A stretch of DNA of 6,981 nucleotides from Ignavibacteria bacterium (lineage in GTDB: Bacteria; Bacteroidota; Ignavibacteria; Kapaibacteriales; UBA4661): contig JAAFHM010000254.1 in NCBI GenBank assembly GCA_013298375.1, positions 1 through 6,981 on the forward strand. Direction: 5' to 3'. Shown here in pieces: positions 1 to 6,113 of the stretch; within the stretch, counting starts at the first letter, position 1; every line of letters begins with the position of its first letter. A program made the position numbers and the translations under genes. Below the pieces are notes generated by a model. The model was not told where the DNA came from. It ran no database searches and saw only the letters and a list, made by a program, of their open reading frames with translations.

Positions 1-884
1 CCGATATGCAGTACAAGCAGCCCTACAATCCTGATTGGATTCTGGGTAAAATCGGCAATCAAGTTCATCACTTTGCCTATTGCATCGAAGGCGCACTTTC
101 ACACTATAAGCAGCAAACGGGCAAAGAAGGAACGCTCTGTCTGCCCTTTGATACGGAGCTTTTTGGACACTGGTGGTTCGAGGGACCGCTTTTTATCAAG
201 GCTTTGCTCAAGGCTCTGCATCATTCACCATACGCAAGTGCTGTTACCGCTTCGCAGCAGCTTGACCACATCAAACCGCACGAAGTAATGCGTATGCCCG
301 AAGGCTCATGGGGCGAAAACGGCAATCACGGCGTTTGGATGAACGATGGCACAAAATGGACGTGGGAACTCATTTACGAAGCGGAACACCGCTTTGATGA
401 ATTGATGAATAAGTATCAGCCCGCAAGCATGGATGATACCATGCGCCGCCTCTGCACTCAGGCAATGCGCGAACTGCTCTTGCTGCAATCGTCCGACTGG
501 CAATTCCTCGTCACAACGTGGTCAGCGCGGGATTATGCGGAACGCCGCTTTATGTTCCATTACTCCGACTTCAAGAAATTATGCGATCTTGCTGACCATT
601 ACGCTACGTCCAAAAAAATCTCGAAAGAGGACGATAAAGCCGTTGGCGAAATGGAAGCACGCAATAGCATCTTCCCCGAACTCCTTGTCGAATGGTGGAA
701 CGATCCGCTTGCACCGCACGTGGACTACGTTCCGGGAGCCAAACCCAAAAAGTCTGCATCGGGTGACAACAAGTCTATTGCTAAAGCAACAGAGAAAAAA
801 GCACCGACGGAAAAGAAAGCACCAGCAAAGAAAGTGGCAGAAAAGAAAGCACCTGCTAAAAAAGCATCCGCTACAAAGAAATAG
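1..884 (+). CDS. 1,4-alpha-glucan branching enzyme, GH57 family (5'-truncated, C-terminal part)
   Basis: C-terminal part of a GH57 glucan branching enzyme, which makes alpha-1,6 branches in glycogen-type glucans in the cytoplasm. The frame is open to the left edge, so the ATG at 6 is probably internal; the N-terminal barrel with the catalytic Glu lies outside. Numbering from that ATG, FDTELFGHWWFEGP (residues 48-61) carries the Asp (D49) that acts as the second catalytic residue in this family. It is followed by EGSWGENGNHGVWMND (99-114), RELLLLQSSDWQFLVT (155-170) and WSARDYAERRF (172-182), all typical of the GH57/DUF1957 helical C-terminal region, and a final SIFPELLVEWW (221-231). After residue 245 the protein runs into a low-complexity tail with 17 lysines in 47 residues, including KKAPAKK repeats, which I do not recall from standard members. 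Other GH57 activities (amylase, 4-alpha-glucanotransferase) are possible but fit less well. Confidence 0.85.
   Translation, partial: DMQYKQPYNPDWILGKIGNQVHHFAYCIEGALSHYKQQTGKEGTLCLPFDTELFGHWWFEGPLFIKALLKALHHSPYASAVTASQQLDHIKPHEVMRMPEGSWGENGNHGVWMNDGTKWTWELIYEAEHRFDELMNKYQPASMDDTMRRLCTQAMRELLLLQSSDWQFLVTTWSARDYAERRFMFHYSDFKKLCDLADHYATSKKISKEDDKAVGEMEARNSIFPELLVEWWNDPLAPHVDYVPGAKPKKSASGDNKSIAKATEKKAPTEKKAPAKKVAEKKAPAKKASATKK
811..870 (+). repeat. Two degenerate 30-nt tandem units encoding the KKAPAKK tail
   Basis: Units 811-840 and 841-870 both begin with aaaagaaagcacc and agree at about 23 of 30 positions by my hand count. They encode the decapeptides KKAPAKKVAE and KKAPAKKASA (in a slightly offset register), with a shorter KKAPTE unit just upstream. 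This is a coding tandem repeat that builds a strongly basic, probably disordered C-terminus on the branching enzyme. Confidence 0.6.
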
Positions 885-907
885 CATTATTGATGTCAGC
901 AACTCTC

Positions 908-944
908 AAGGCTTGATGGGGCTTCCGCCACATCAAGCCTTTTT
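908..944 (+). terminator. Rho-independent terminator of the branching enzyme gene
   Basis: An 11-bp perfect stem (aaggcttgatg at 908-918 with catcaagcctt at 931-941) continues past one G/A mismatch into a 3-bp GGC/GCC stem closed by a TTCC tetraloop (923-926). A run of T residues (940-944) follows directly. It lies 23 nt after the stop codon of the plus-strand gene. The stop codon of the convergent minus-strand gene (943-945) overlaps the T tract. Read on the minus strand the hairpin is followed by only two T residues, so it is at best a weak terminator in that direction. Confidence 0.85.
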
Positions 945-2484
945 ATTGGCTATTTTTGAGCAATATTTCAAGGCGGGCAAGGTCATCTTTCGGACGCTCA
1001 GCCGCAGGGTCAAGTTCAACGGCGCGGCGCAAGGGTGCAAGCGCCTCACGGTAACGCGCCGCCGCGAAATATGCCATTCCTAAGCCCCATTGCAATCGAG
1101 AGTTATTCTCGACGGTGCGCACCGCTCTGGCAAAAACGGTTGCTGCTTCCGCATATTTTCCTGCTTGCATCAGACTTCCGCCGTAGTTGTTGGTGATGAT
1201 GACGTAGTTGTCTTTGTGCTGTTGGCGTGAAGTCTTGATGGCGATTGCTTTTTCGGAAAATGTCATAGCCGAATCATAGTTGGAGAGCGCTTCATAGCAA
1301 TTTGCCAGCGTCATCGGTACGTCGGCATCAATGGTTGGCGTGTCGCGTTGAATGGCGGTACGGAGGGCGAAAGCGGCATCTTGCAACAGCCGCAGCGATT
1401 GTGCAGTGTCAGAAAAACGACCCGTTTGGAATGCCCGCAATATCGTTTGACCGTAGCATTTTGCCGCATAGCAGATGTATCCGGCTCTCCCTTTGTACAA
1501 GGCAGCATCAAGAACCTTGTCGTAGCCTTGTTTGGTGTACGACAACGCATTAGCGTTATCTCCAAGCTGCTCATAGCACAAGCCGATGTTCGTATAAAGT
1601 TGTGGATCATTGACGGAATCTATCGTTCGCGCCATTTCTAAGTGTTCCAGCGCCTCATTCATTAGAGGGGGCTTCATTAAAGGATTTGTCTCTGCCAGTG
1701 AGCGTTTGAGGAGTGCTTTGGCATAGAAACTTTGTGCTTGATAGCTCTGGGGCGTAGCAAGGGCATCTGCTTTGTAGAGCGATTCCTCGCTTTGCCAATC
1801 CGCGATTCGATTCAATGCTAGTGCGCTGTACGCGATAAATACCACTCCCACCGCCGCAAATACCCATATTCGCTCATGTTTGAGCAACTGCACGAACAAC
1901 ACGACAATCGCAAGAATTGATGCCACCGACGGCGTAAAAATAAACCGTTCTCCCAAAAGCCCACCGACATAGATAAAAAGATTGGAAGCCAGGGCAATGG
2001 TACAGGCAAAAAACCAAATGCAAAATGCCAAGAAATTGCGCTGCCGCGTCCGGTTAAATGCGTAAAAAGCAAGTGAAAGGCACACACCCAGCCCCAGAAG
2101 AGGCTTCCAGCCGAGCCACGTCATAATCGGAATGACGTTATAGGTGTAGCTGTGAGAAAGTGTGAGTGGGAAAATTGCTTTGCCTAGATAGAGAAAAATA
2201 AGCCAGAAAGCAGTCGCCGAGCGCTCTGCAAAGCTGGCATTGACAAACGGATTCGTCAAGGCAACCGAATAAAATGTTTCCTCAACGCGCCCCATCACGC
2301 CAAACCAAAGTCCCAAATAGCCGAGCGAAACCAGCATAACAGGCATACTGACCATCGCAATTTGCTTGAGGCGCAAAGCAGGGCGAAAAAAATACAATGC
2401 AAGCGGAAAAATGGGCAGAAAACCAATCGCACTTTCTTTTGCTAATAGTCCCAAAGCACAGCAGAATGCTGCACCAAACCTCAT
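943..2484 (-). CDS. TMTC-like membrane/TPR protein, C-terminal part (split gene)
   Basis: 513 residues resembling the larger, C-terminal part of TMTC-type proteins (DUF1736 plus tetratricopeptide repeats), integral membrane proteins related to GT-C glycosyltransferases. The start MRFGAAFCCALGLLAKESA matches the family segment (…LGLLSKE…) that normally lies in mid-protein. The DUF1736-like stretch is around residues 78-120 (NPFVNASF, then LGKAIFPLTLSHSYTYNVIP). Several hydrophobic membrane segments run to about residue 224, with GERFIFTPSVA at 178-188. From WQSEESLYKA (230-239) onward the protein is soluble TPR-like helical repeats, e.g. PQLYTNIGLCYEQLGDNANAL, a repeat near 432-456, and the C-terminal ARYREALAPLRRAVELDP. 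The ATG lies inside the ATGA overlap with the stop of the upstream reading frame, and no good Shine-Dalgarno precedes it, so expression would depend on coupling or on frame repair. A role in protein O-glycosylation or envelope sugar transfer is only a family-level guess. Confidence 0.75.
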   Translation of the reverse strand: MRFGAAFCCALGLLAKESAIGFLPIFPLALYFFRPALRLKQIAMVSMPVMLVSLGYLGLWFGVMGRVEETFYSVALTNPFVNASFAERSATAFWLIFLYLGKAIFPLTLSHSYTYNVIPIMTWLGWKPLLGLGVCLSLAFYAFNRTRQRNFLAFCIWFFACTIALASNLFIYVGGLLGERFIFTPSVASILAIVVLFVQLLKHERIWVFAAVGVVFIAYSALALNRIADWQSEESLYKADALATPQSYQAQSFYAKALLKRSLAETNPLMKPPLMNEALEHLEMARTIDSVNDPQLYTNIGLCYEQLGDNANALSYTKQGYDKVLDAALYKGRAGYICYAAKCYGQTILRAFQTGRFSDTAQSLRLLQDAAFALRTAIQRDTPTIDADVPMTLANCYEALSNYDSAMTFSEKAIAIKTSRQQHKDNYVIITNNYGGSLMQAGKYAEAATVFARAVRTVENNSRLQWGLGMAYFAAARYREALAPLRRAVELDPAAERPKDDLARLEILLKNSQ

Positions 2485-3098
2485 GGGTATGGAACCTGAT
2501 CACTACTTTTGACAAGGAGCAACAGCGCAGAAAGCATCCCCAGCAGCGCCAAAATCTCATCTCGACTTTTGATATTGCAGATGACTTCGGTGTGAATCGG
2601 ATGCACCACAAATAAGAGCGCTGTTAAGAGAGGAAGCCATTCTCGAAGGAACTGATGCTGTTTTGTTGTACCGATTTCTTGGACAAGATTTCTCAGTAAA
2701 AAAAATAGTATCACACTCAAAGCCGCATAAAGACTCAGATGGACGATATGCCCTGCTACGGGCTTATTGGGAAAAAATTCCCATTCGATGGCAAACATGA
2801 TAAACGACAAGGGGCGATAGGTTTTGCGCTGCCCCTCGCGTTTAACTTCTTGGTCAAAACCATAAAAAGAATCTTTCGTTAAGAGCGTCGGAATGCCCTG
2901 AAGCCCTTGTTTGACAACAGCATTATCCAATATTGCCATTGAATCGTCCACCATATATCCGTACCGAATGGTCTGCCCGTACAGCAAAAAAGCGGTAAAC
3001 ACTATTGCGACCACTTGCCAGATAAGGGTTTTTCGCAATGTGGATTGCGAAGTTCGTGGTGACTTTTTGGCAAGAGTTGAAGGTTTTGGGGTTTTCAT
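2481..3098 (-). CDS. TMTC-like membrane protein, N-terminal part (split gene)
   Basis: 205 residues forming the N-terminal part of the same TMTC/GT-C-like protein whose remainder is at 943-2484. After a basic N-terminus (1-23) comes a membrane helix (about 25-44), then a loop with adjacent acidic residues D51 and D52 in YMVDDSMAILDN, the position where GT-C enzymes carry loop-1 acidic residues. VVKQGLQGIPTLLT (61-74), TYRPLSFIMFAIEW (93-106) and HPIHTEVICNIKSRDEILALL (166-186) are recognisable TMTC-family segments. The frame stops at a TGA overlapping the next ATG, directly after a membrane segment (LLGMLSALLLLV). In homologues as I know them the chain continues straight into the next helix, so this looks like half a protein. 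The start at 3096-3098 fits the first helix; I see no clear ribosome binding site. It lies about 59 bp after queE on the same strand. Confidence 0.75.
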   Translation of the reverse strand: MKTPKPSTLAKKSPRTSQSTLRKTLIWQVVAIVFTAFLLYGQTIRYGYMVDDSMAILDNAVVKQGLQGIPTLLTKDSFYGFDQEVKREGQRKTYRPLSFIMFAIEWEFFPNKPVAGHIVHLSLYAALSVILFFLLRNLVQEIGTTKQHQFLREWLPLLTALLFVVHPIHTEVICNIKSRDEILALLGMLSALLLLVKSSDQVPYP

Positions 3099-3157
3099 GG
3101 TGTATGGGCAGTGTGGTCAATGATTCAAAGAAAAAATGCCTTTCAGTCGCATAAAAT

Positions 3158-3532
3158 CTACACTCCCCGCGTATCGGGGTGCCAAATAAATTTGTGCATT
3201 TGTAATTGAAAACGGACATTCAGGCGGTCTTCCAATATCCATTCGACAATTTGCCGATATTCAACCGTGCCGAATACTGGCGAAAACAGAACAGATGCCG
3301 CTTTGCGGGGCAAATCGTACTCGCGGGTAATGCCTCGCGACCACTCATAATCTTCACGCGAACCAATCACAAATTTCACTTCATCATGCGGGCGCAGAAT
3401 GGTTAAATTATGATAATTATTTTTCGGCATCATCTTGGAACTGGGCGTTTTCATATCAATTATCCGAATGACGCGCTCGTCCACGAGGCTCGTGTCCGCC
3501 GGTTTCGACGGCGACCGTAAAACCTTCGTCAC
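3158..3532 (-). CDS. queE: 7-carboxy-7-deazaguanine synthase QueE, C-terminal fragment (frameshifted)
   Basis: This frame encodes the C-terminal half of QueE but not the radical SAM cysteines. Recognisable residues begin only around base 3493 (TSLVDERVIRIIDMKTPSS). They continue with LRPHDEVKFVIGSREDYEW, VLFSPVFG, WILEDRLNVRFQLQMHKFIW and HPDTRGV, the usual QueE ending. The first 13 residues from the ATG at 3530-3532 overlap the upstream half in a different frame and are not QueE-like, so this ATG is probably not a real start. The frame lies one base forward of the N-terminal half: one base too many or two too few would explain it. The stop is TAG at 3158-3160. Alone, this fragment could not catalyse the reaction. 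Confidence 0.75.
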   Translation of the reverse strand: MTKVLRSPSKPADTSLVDERVIRIIDMKTPSSKMMPKNNYHNLTILRPHDEVKFVIGSREDYEWSRGITREYDLPRKAASVLFSPVFGTVEYRQIVEWILEDRLNVRFQLQMHKFIWHPDTRGV

Positions 3533-3869
3533 AGTAATATTTCATCAGCGCAAAGACATTCGGCTGTTCAAGAGGTTCGCCACCCGTAAATTCCACAAAA
3601 CGGCATCCGTACTCGCGTACACGTTGATCTATTTCTGCGCCCGTCACCGAAAGCCCGCCACTTCTGCGGTCAATGGCATATTTCGTATCGCAATAGGAGC
3701 AGCGCAATTTACAGCCATGCAGTCGCACAAAAACACATGGCAATCCCGCCCGTGTGCCTTCGCCCTGCACCGAAAAAAAAATTTCGTTGAGGTCGAAGGG
3801 GAGCGAAAGCGGGTCGGAGACAAGTATTGATCGGTGCTGGTCGGCTGTGAGCGTGAGAACAGGTTGCAT
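3456..3869 (-). CDS. queE: 7-carboxy-7-deazaguanine synthase QueE, N-terminal fragment (frameshifted)
   Basis: QueE is the radical SAM enzyme that contracts 6-carboxytetrahydropterin to 7-carboxy-7-deazaguanine on the way to preQ0 and queuosine. From the chosen ATG (3867-3869), DLNEIFFSVQGEGTRAGLPC (26-45) is followed by the cluster motif HGCKLRCSYCD with C53, C57 and C60, then VEFTGGEPLEQP (92-103) and VAVETGG (119-125). After that the frame leaves the family and stops at 3456-3458 as HEPRGRARHSDN. The remainder lies in another frame (3158-3493); a rejoined protein would have about 237 residues, normal for QueE. The start was preferred over an in-frame ATG at 3954-3956, which would overlap the hydroxyacyl-CoA dehydrogenase gene and add non-family sequence. 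A GAGG lies about 10 nt upstream of it. A run of nine T (coding strand) at 3773-3781 lies inside the gene with the frame intact. Confidence 0.82.
   Translation of the reverse strand: MQPVLTLTADQHRSILVSDPLSLPFDLNEIFFSVQGEGTRAGLPCVFVRLHGCKLRCSYCDTKYAIDRRSGGLSVTGAEIDQRVREYGCRFVEFTGGEPLEQPNVFALMKYYCDEGFTVAVETGGHEPRGRARHSDN
3490..3497 (-). other. queE: Point where the queE reading frame breaks
   Basis: On the coding strand the first frame reads GGC GGA CAC GAG here, while the frame that continues QueE reads GAC ACG AGC. The junction lies in gacacgagcctcgtg, which contains a short palindrome (cacgag-c-ctcgtg, 3482-3494). Restoring one AC dinucleotide would give …VETGG-H-TSLVDERV…, a normal-looking QueE sequence. 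That repair is my inference; removing a single base would also restore the frame. I see no slippery heptamer, and no stop codon of the first frame lies at the junction, so a programmed +1 shift is not supported. Confidence 0.65.
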
Positions 3870-3903
3870 AAAGAATGAGCCTCGTGGACAAAAAAAATGA
3901 GCG

Positions 3904-4764
3904 TTAATACTTGTAAAACCCTCGTCCAGCCTTCTTGCCAAGATAGCCCGCCGCAACCATCTTCCGCAAGAGCGGACACGGACGATATTTGCTGTCGCCC
4001 AAGCCCTCGTGCAACACTTCCATAATTGCCAAACACGTGTCTAATCCGATAAAATCAGCGAGTGTCAGAGGTCCCATTGGATGATTCATGCCAAGTTTCA
4101 TCACGGTGTCAATATCTTCGACGCTGGCGATGTTTTCCATTACGCAGTAAATGGCTTCGTTAATCATCGGCATCAAAATTCGATTAGAAATAAAGCCCGG
4201 ATAATCCTGCACACACACCGTTGTTTTGCCGATTTTTTGCGCCAATTCCTCCGTAATAGCAAACGTTTCTTCGGTTGTGGCGATTCCGCAGATAATTTCG
4301 CAGAGCTTCATCATCGGCACGGGATTGAAAAAGTGCATTCCGATAATATTGCCCGGACGCTTGGTAAATGCTGCGATTTCGGTAATGGAAATGGAGGAGG
4401 TGTTCGTCGCAATAATCACATCCGGCGGGCAGTTTTCGTCCATCGTGTGAAAAAGCATACTTTTCAACTGTTGGTTTTCCGTTGCCGCCTCAATAACAAA
4501 ATCTGCCGTTTTGCAAGCCTCAATGATGCTGGTGGAGGTATGCAGATGCGCCAGCGTGGAGGACTTGTCTTCAGCGCTCAATGCGCCTTTTTTCACTTGA
4601 CGGTCAAGATTTCCGCCAATCGTTTGGATGGCGCGGTCGAGATATTCTTGCTTTACGTCCACCATCGTTGTTGTATAGCCATGTTGCGCAAAGGTGTGTG
4701 CAATACCGTTGCCCATCGTGCCAGCACCGACAACGACGACGTTTTTGATAGCATCAAGATTCAT
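3904..4764 (-). CDS. 3-hydroxybutyryl-CoA dehydrogenase (3-hydroxyacyl-CoA dehydrogenase family)
   Basis: 286-residue NAD(P)-dependent dehydrogenase that interconverts acetoacetyl-CoA and 3-hydroxybutyryl-CoA (or related short-chain acyl-CoAs) in the cytoplasm. The N-terminal Rossmann fold shows VVVVGAGTMGNGIAH (9-23, dinucleotide loop GAGTMG) and an acidic residue at the end of strand two (D36 in MVDV). NTSSISITEI (121-130), GMHFFNPVPMMKLCEII (142-158, with catalytic dyad candidates H144 and E156) and GFISNRILMPMINEA (190-204, with N194) are family signatures. The C-terminal dimerisation domain has GMNHPMGPLTLADFIGLD (225-242) and ends GYLGKKAGRGFYKY. Length is typical. The in-frame ORF extends 48 residues upstream, but MNLDAIKN places the Rossmann strand correctly and the upstream part overlaps the neighbouring kinase gene, so I start at 4762-4764. 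No clear Shine-Dalgarno is visible. It lies 59 bp after the heptose kinase and 34 bp before queE on the same strand. Confidence 0.92.
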   Translation of the reverse strand: MNLDAIKNVVVVGAGTMGNGIAHTFAQHGYTTTMVDVKQEYLDRAIQTIGGNLDRQVKKGALSAEDKSSTLAHLHTSTSIIEACKTADFVIEAATENQQLKSMLFHTMDENCPPDVIIATNTSSISITEIAAFTKRPGNIIGMHFFNPVPMMKLCEIICGIATTEETFAITEELAQKIGKTTVCVQDYPGFISNRILMPMINEAIYCVMENIASVEDIDTVMKLGMNHPMGPLTLADFIGLDTCLAIMEVLHEGLGDSKYRPCPLLRKMVAAGYLGKKAGRGFYKY

Positions 4765-4823
4765 AATCGTTTTGGGGAAAATAGTGAAAAAAAATTGAAA
4801 AAAATGTCTTGCATCAAGTACGG

Positions 4824-5813
4824 TTACTCTTCCCGCACAGCTTCCAAGAGGCGTTCCGGCGTAATAGCTACAATGCCCGGCTCCTCGCAAACAGCCCCGG
4901 CAGCGCAATTCGCCAGCGCCGAAGCCTCGACAATTCCTGCTCCGGCGGCTACCATCGTTGCCAGTGTTGCAATAGTCGTGTCGCCAGCGCCGGAAACATC
5001 TGCCACATGGCGGGCTTTGGTATTGACGCTGGAGACCGTGCCATTCTTCTCAAATAGCATCATGCCTTGCGCACCGAGCGTAATGAGGACGTTTTCGCAT
5101 TGCAAACGCTCAAGCAACGTTTTTCCTGCTTTGCGGACATCGTTGTCGCCAGCAAGCGAGAATCCAAGCGCATCTTGGGTTTCTTTTTTATTTGGTTTGA
5201 AGAGCGTAACGGAGCGGTATTCAAAGAAATTGGCGAGTTTGGGGTCAACAAAAATCGGTAATGAGCATTCTTTTGCAAAAGCGATAACGGATTGTAGCAG
5301 AAACGGCGTAATCACGCCTTTGTTGTAATCTTCGAGAATAATTCCCGCAAGCGCCTCACCTTCTTTGTGAAGCGCTGCCAGAAGGCGCTCTGCAACAGCA
5401 TTGTCAATGGGAGTTTTGATTTCGCGGTCAAGCCGTGTGATATGCTGATTATTGCCCAAAACACGTGTTTTCACGGTTGTTGGGCGCGTTGTATCAGTAA
5501 CAATCCCGCCTGTCGCCATGCCGGAGGCGCGAAGTAAATCCAGAACGGTATTTCCTGATGAATCCTCGCCAATTAAGCCCAGCATAAACGGCTCTGCTCC
5601 AAGCGATTGCAAATTCGCCGCGACATTCGATGCGCCGCCCAAATGCGCAGACTCGCGCTCAATATCAACGACCGGAACAGGCGCTTCGGGCGAAATACGC
5701 TGTACCGAACCCCAAAAATAGCGGTCAAGCATAATATCGCCGACAACAGCAATGCGCTTTTGTGCGGCAGAAGCGAGAAGTTCACGGGTGCGGTTTTCTG
5801 TGAGAGTGTGCAT
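4824..5813 (-). CDS. hldA: D-glycero-beta-D-manno-heptose-7-phosphate kinase (PfkB family)
   Basis: 329-residue ribokinase/PfkB-type sugar kinase. It matches the kinase enzyme (HldA, or the N-terminal RfaE/HldE domain) that phosphorylates heptose-7-phosphate at C1 in making ADP-heptose for lipopolysaccharide inner core. Signatures are VVGDIMLDRYFWGSVQRISP (23-42) with PEAPVPVV following, GGASNVAANLQSLGAE (59-74), DYNKGVIT (162-169), VDPKLANFFEYR (189-200), FKPNKKE (205-211) and the PfkB catalytic loop DVSGAGDTT (272-280), with D278 as presumed catalytic base. The protein ends after the kinase (TPERLLEAVREE), so the cytidylyl/adenylyltransferase domain of bifunctional HldE is absent and must be encoded elsewhere. 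It is the first gene of the minus-strand series and is divergent from the TonB-dependent receptor. Other PfkB sugars are possible, but the N-terminal motif fits heptose kinases best. Confidence 0.88.
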   Translation of the reverse strand: MHTLTENRTRELLASAAQKRIAVVGDIMLDRYFWGSVQRISPEAPVPVVDIERESAHLGGASNVAANLQSLGAEPFMLGLIGEDSSGNTVLDLLRASGMATGGIVTDTTRPTTVKTRVLGNNQHITRLDREIKTPIDNAVAERLLAALHKEGEALAGIILEDYNKGVITPFLLQSVIAFAKECSLPIFVDPKLANFFEYRSVTLFKPNKKETQDALGFSLAGDNDVRKAGKTLLERLQCENVLITLGAQGMMLFEKNGTVSSVNTKARHVADVSGAGDTTIATLATMVAAGAGIVEASALANCAAGAVCEEPGIVAITPERLLEAVREE

Positions 5814-5916
5814 ACAAGAAGATTGAAGGACAACATCAAAAAAACGGTCAAAACAGGGTGCAAGTTACGTCCAAAATATCATCTGGGGCAAACTTTTTCT
5901 TCGTCAATTCTCCGTG

Positions 5917-5952
5917 AGAAATTTTCCATTCTTCTGGCGGTGCAAAATTTCT
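5917..5952. repeat. 9-bp inverted repeat, 18-nt spacer
   Basis: agaaatttt (5917-5925) and aaaatttct (5944-5952) are exact reverse complements. They lie in the divergent intergenic region. No T tract follows on either strand, so this does not look like a terminator. It could be an operator half-site pair or chance in A/T-rich DNA. Confidence 0.35.
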
Positions 5953-5955
5953 GCT

Positions 5956-6030
5956 ACACCGACAGAAGGCTTTGAATAAAGTGTTTTCTTGCGTATTTTC
6001 CCGCATCCGCTTTTCCACATTTGTCGGTGT
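5956..6030. repeat. 9-bp inverted repeat with 57-nt spacer
   Basis: acaccgaca (5956-5964) and tgtcggtgt (6022-6030) are exact reverse complements, with T/G juxtapositions on each flank. The right arm ends about 90 bp upstream of the TonB-receptor start, a plausible position for a regulatory site. The sequence matches no operator that I recognise. Confidence 0.35.
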
Positions 6031-6109
6031 GCAATTTCCCATTACTGCCATTGGAAAAATATTGTCCACAAAACCTTTCATCTAATCGTGTATTGTTACA
6101 CATTTTCAC

Positions 6110-6113
6110 GGAG
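6110..6113 (+). promoter_or_regulatory. Ribosome binding site of the TonB-receptor gene
   Basis: GGAG lies 6 nt before the ATG at 6120-6122. It is the clearest Shine-Dalgarno in the window; the minus-strand genes lack one of this quality. It supports the chosen start, which also begins a good signal peptide. Confidence 0.7.

Noticed and set aside
433..1083. Plus-strand ORF overlapping the branching-enzyme end and the terminator
   Set aside because: It is an out-of-frame shadow rich in Arg/Lys from the repeat tail, running through the terminator into the antisense of the TPR gene.
3165..3179. Hairpin ccccg-cgtat-cgggg at the end of queE as a terminator
   Set aside because: The stem is only 5 bp, overlaps the last codons, and is not directly followed by a T run on the minus strand.
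3773..3781. Nine-base A/T homopolymer in queE as the source of the frame break or as a phase-variable tract
   Set aside because: The QueE motif NEIFFSVQGEG is read correctly across it and remains in frame for about 90 codons afterwards, so the break is elsewhere. Slippage here would not restore the downstream frame without scrambling the catalytic region.
4784..4815. T-rich stretch on the minus strand after hldA, preceded by a small CTTG/CAAG hairpin
   Set aside because: The stem is 4 bp and separated from the T runs by ACA; too weak to call a terminator, though it could reduce read-through.
4081..5328. Plus-strand ORF of 415 codons opposite the dehydrogenase and kinase
   Set aside because: It is the antisense shadow of two clearly recognised minus-strand genes, with no family motifs and no ribosome binding site.
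5822..5851. Possible minus-strand promoter for hldA: TTGACC (5846-5851) and TTCAAT (5822-5827), 18-bp spacing
   Set aside because: The -35 is good but the -10 matches only four of six, and transcription would begin almost at the hldA ATG, leaving no leader. Consensus for this lineage is also uncertain.
5848..6081. Minus-strand ORF of 77 codons upstream of hldA
   Set aside because: It has no visible ribosome binding site and no recognisable motif, and it fills the divergent promoter region including both inverted repeats. It ends 34 bp before hldA, so a small leading gene cannot be excluded, but nothing supports it.
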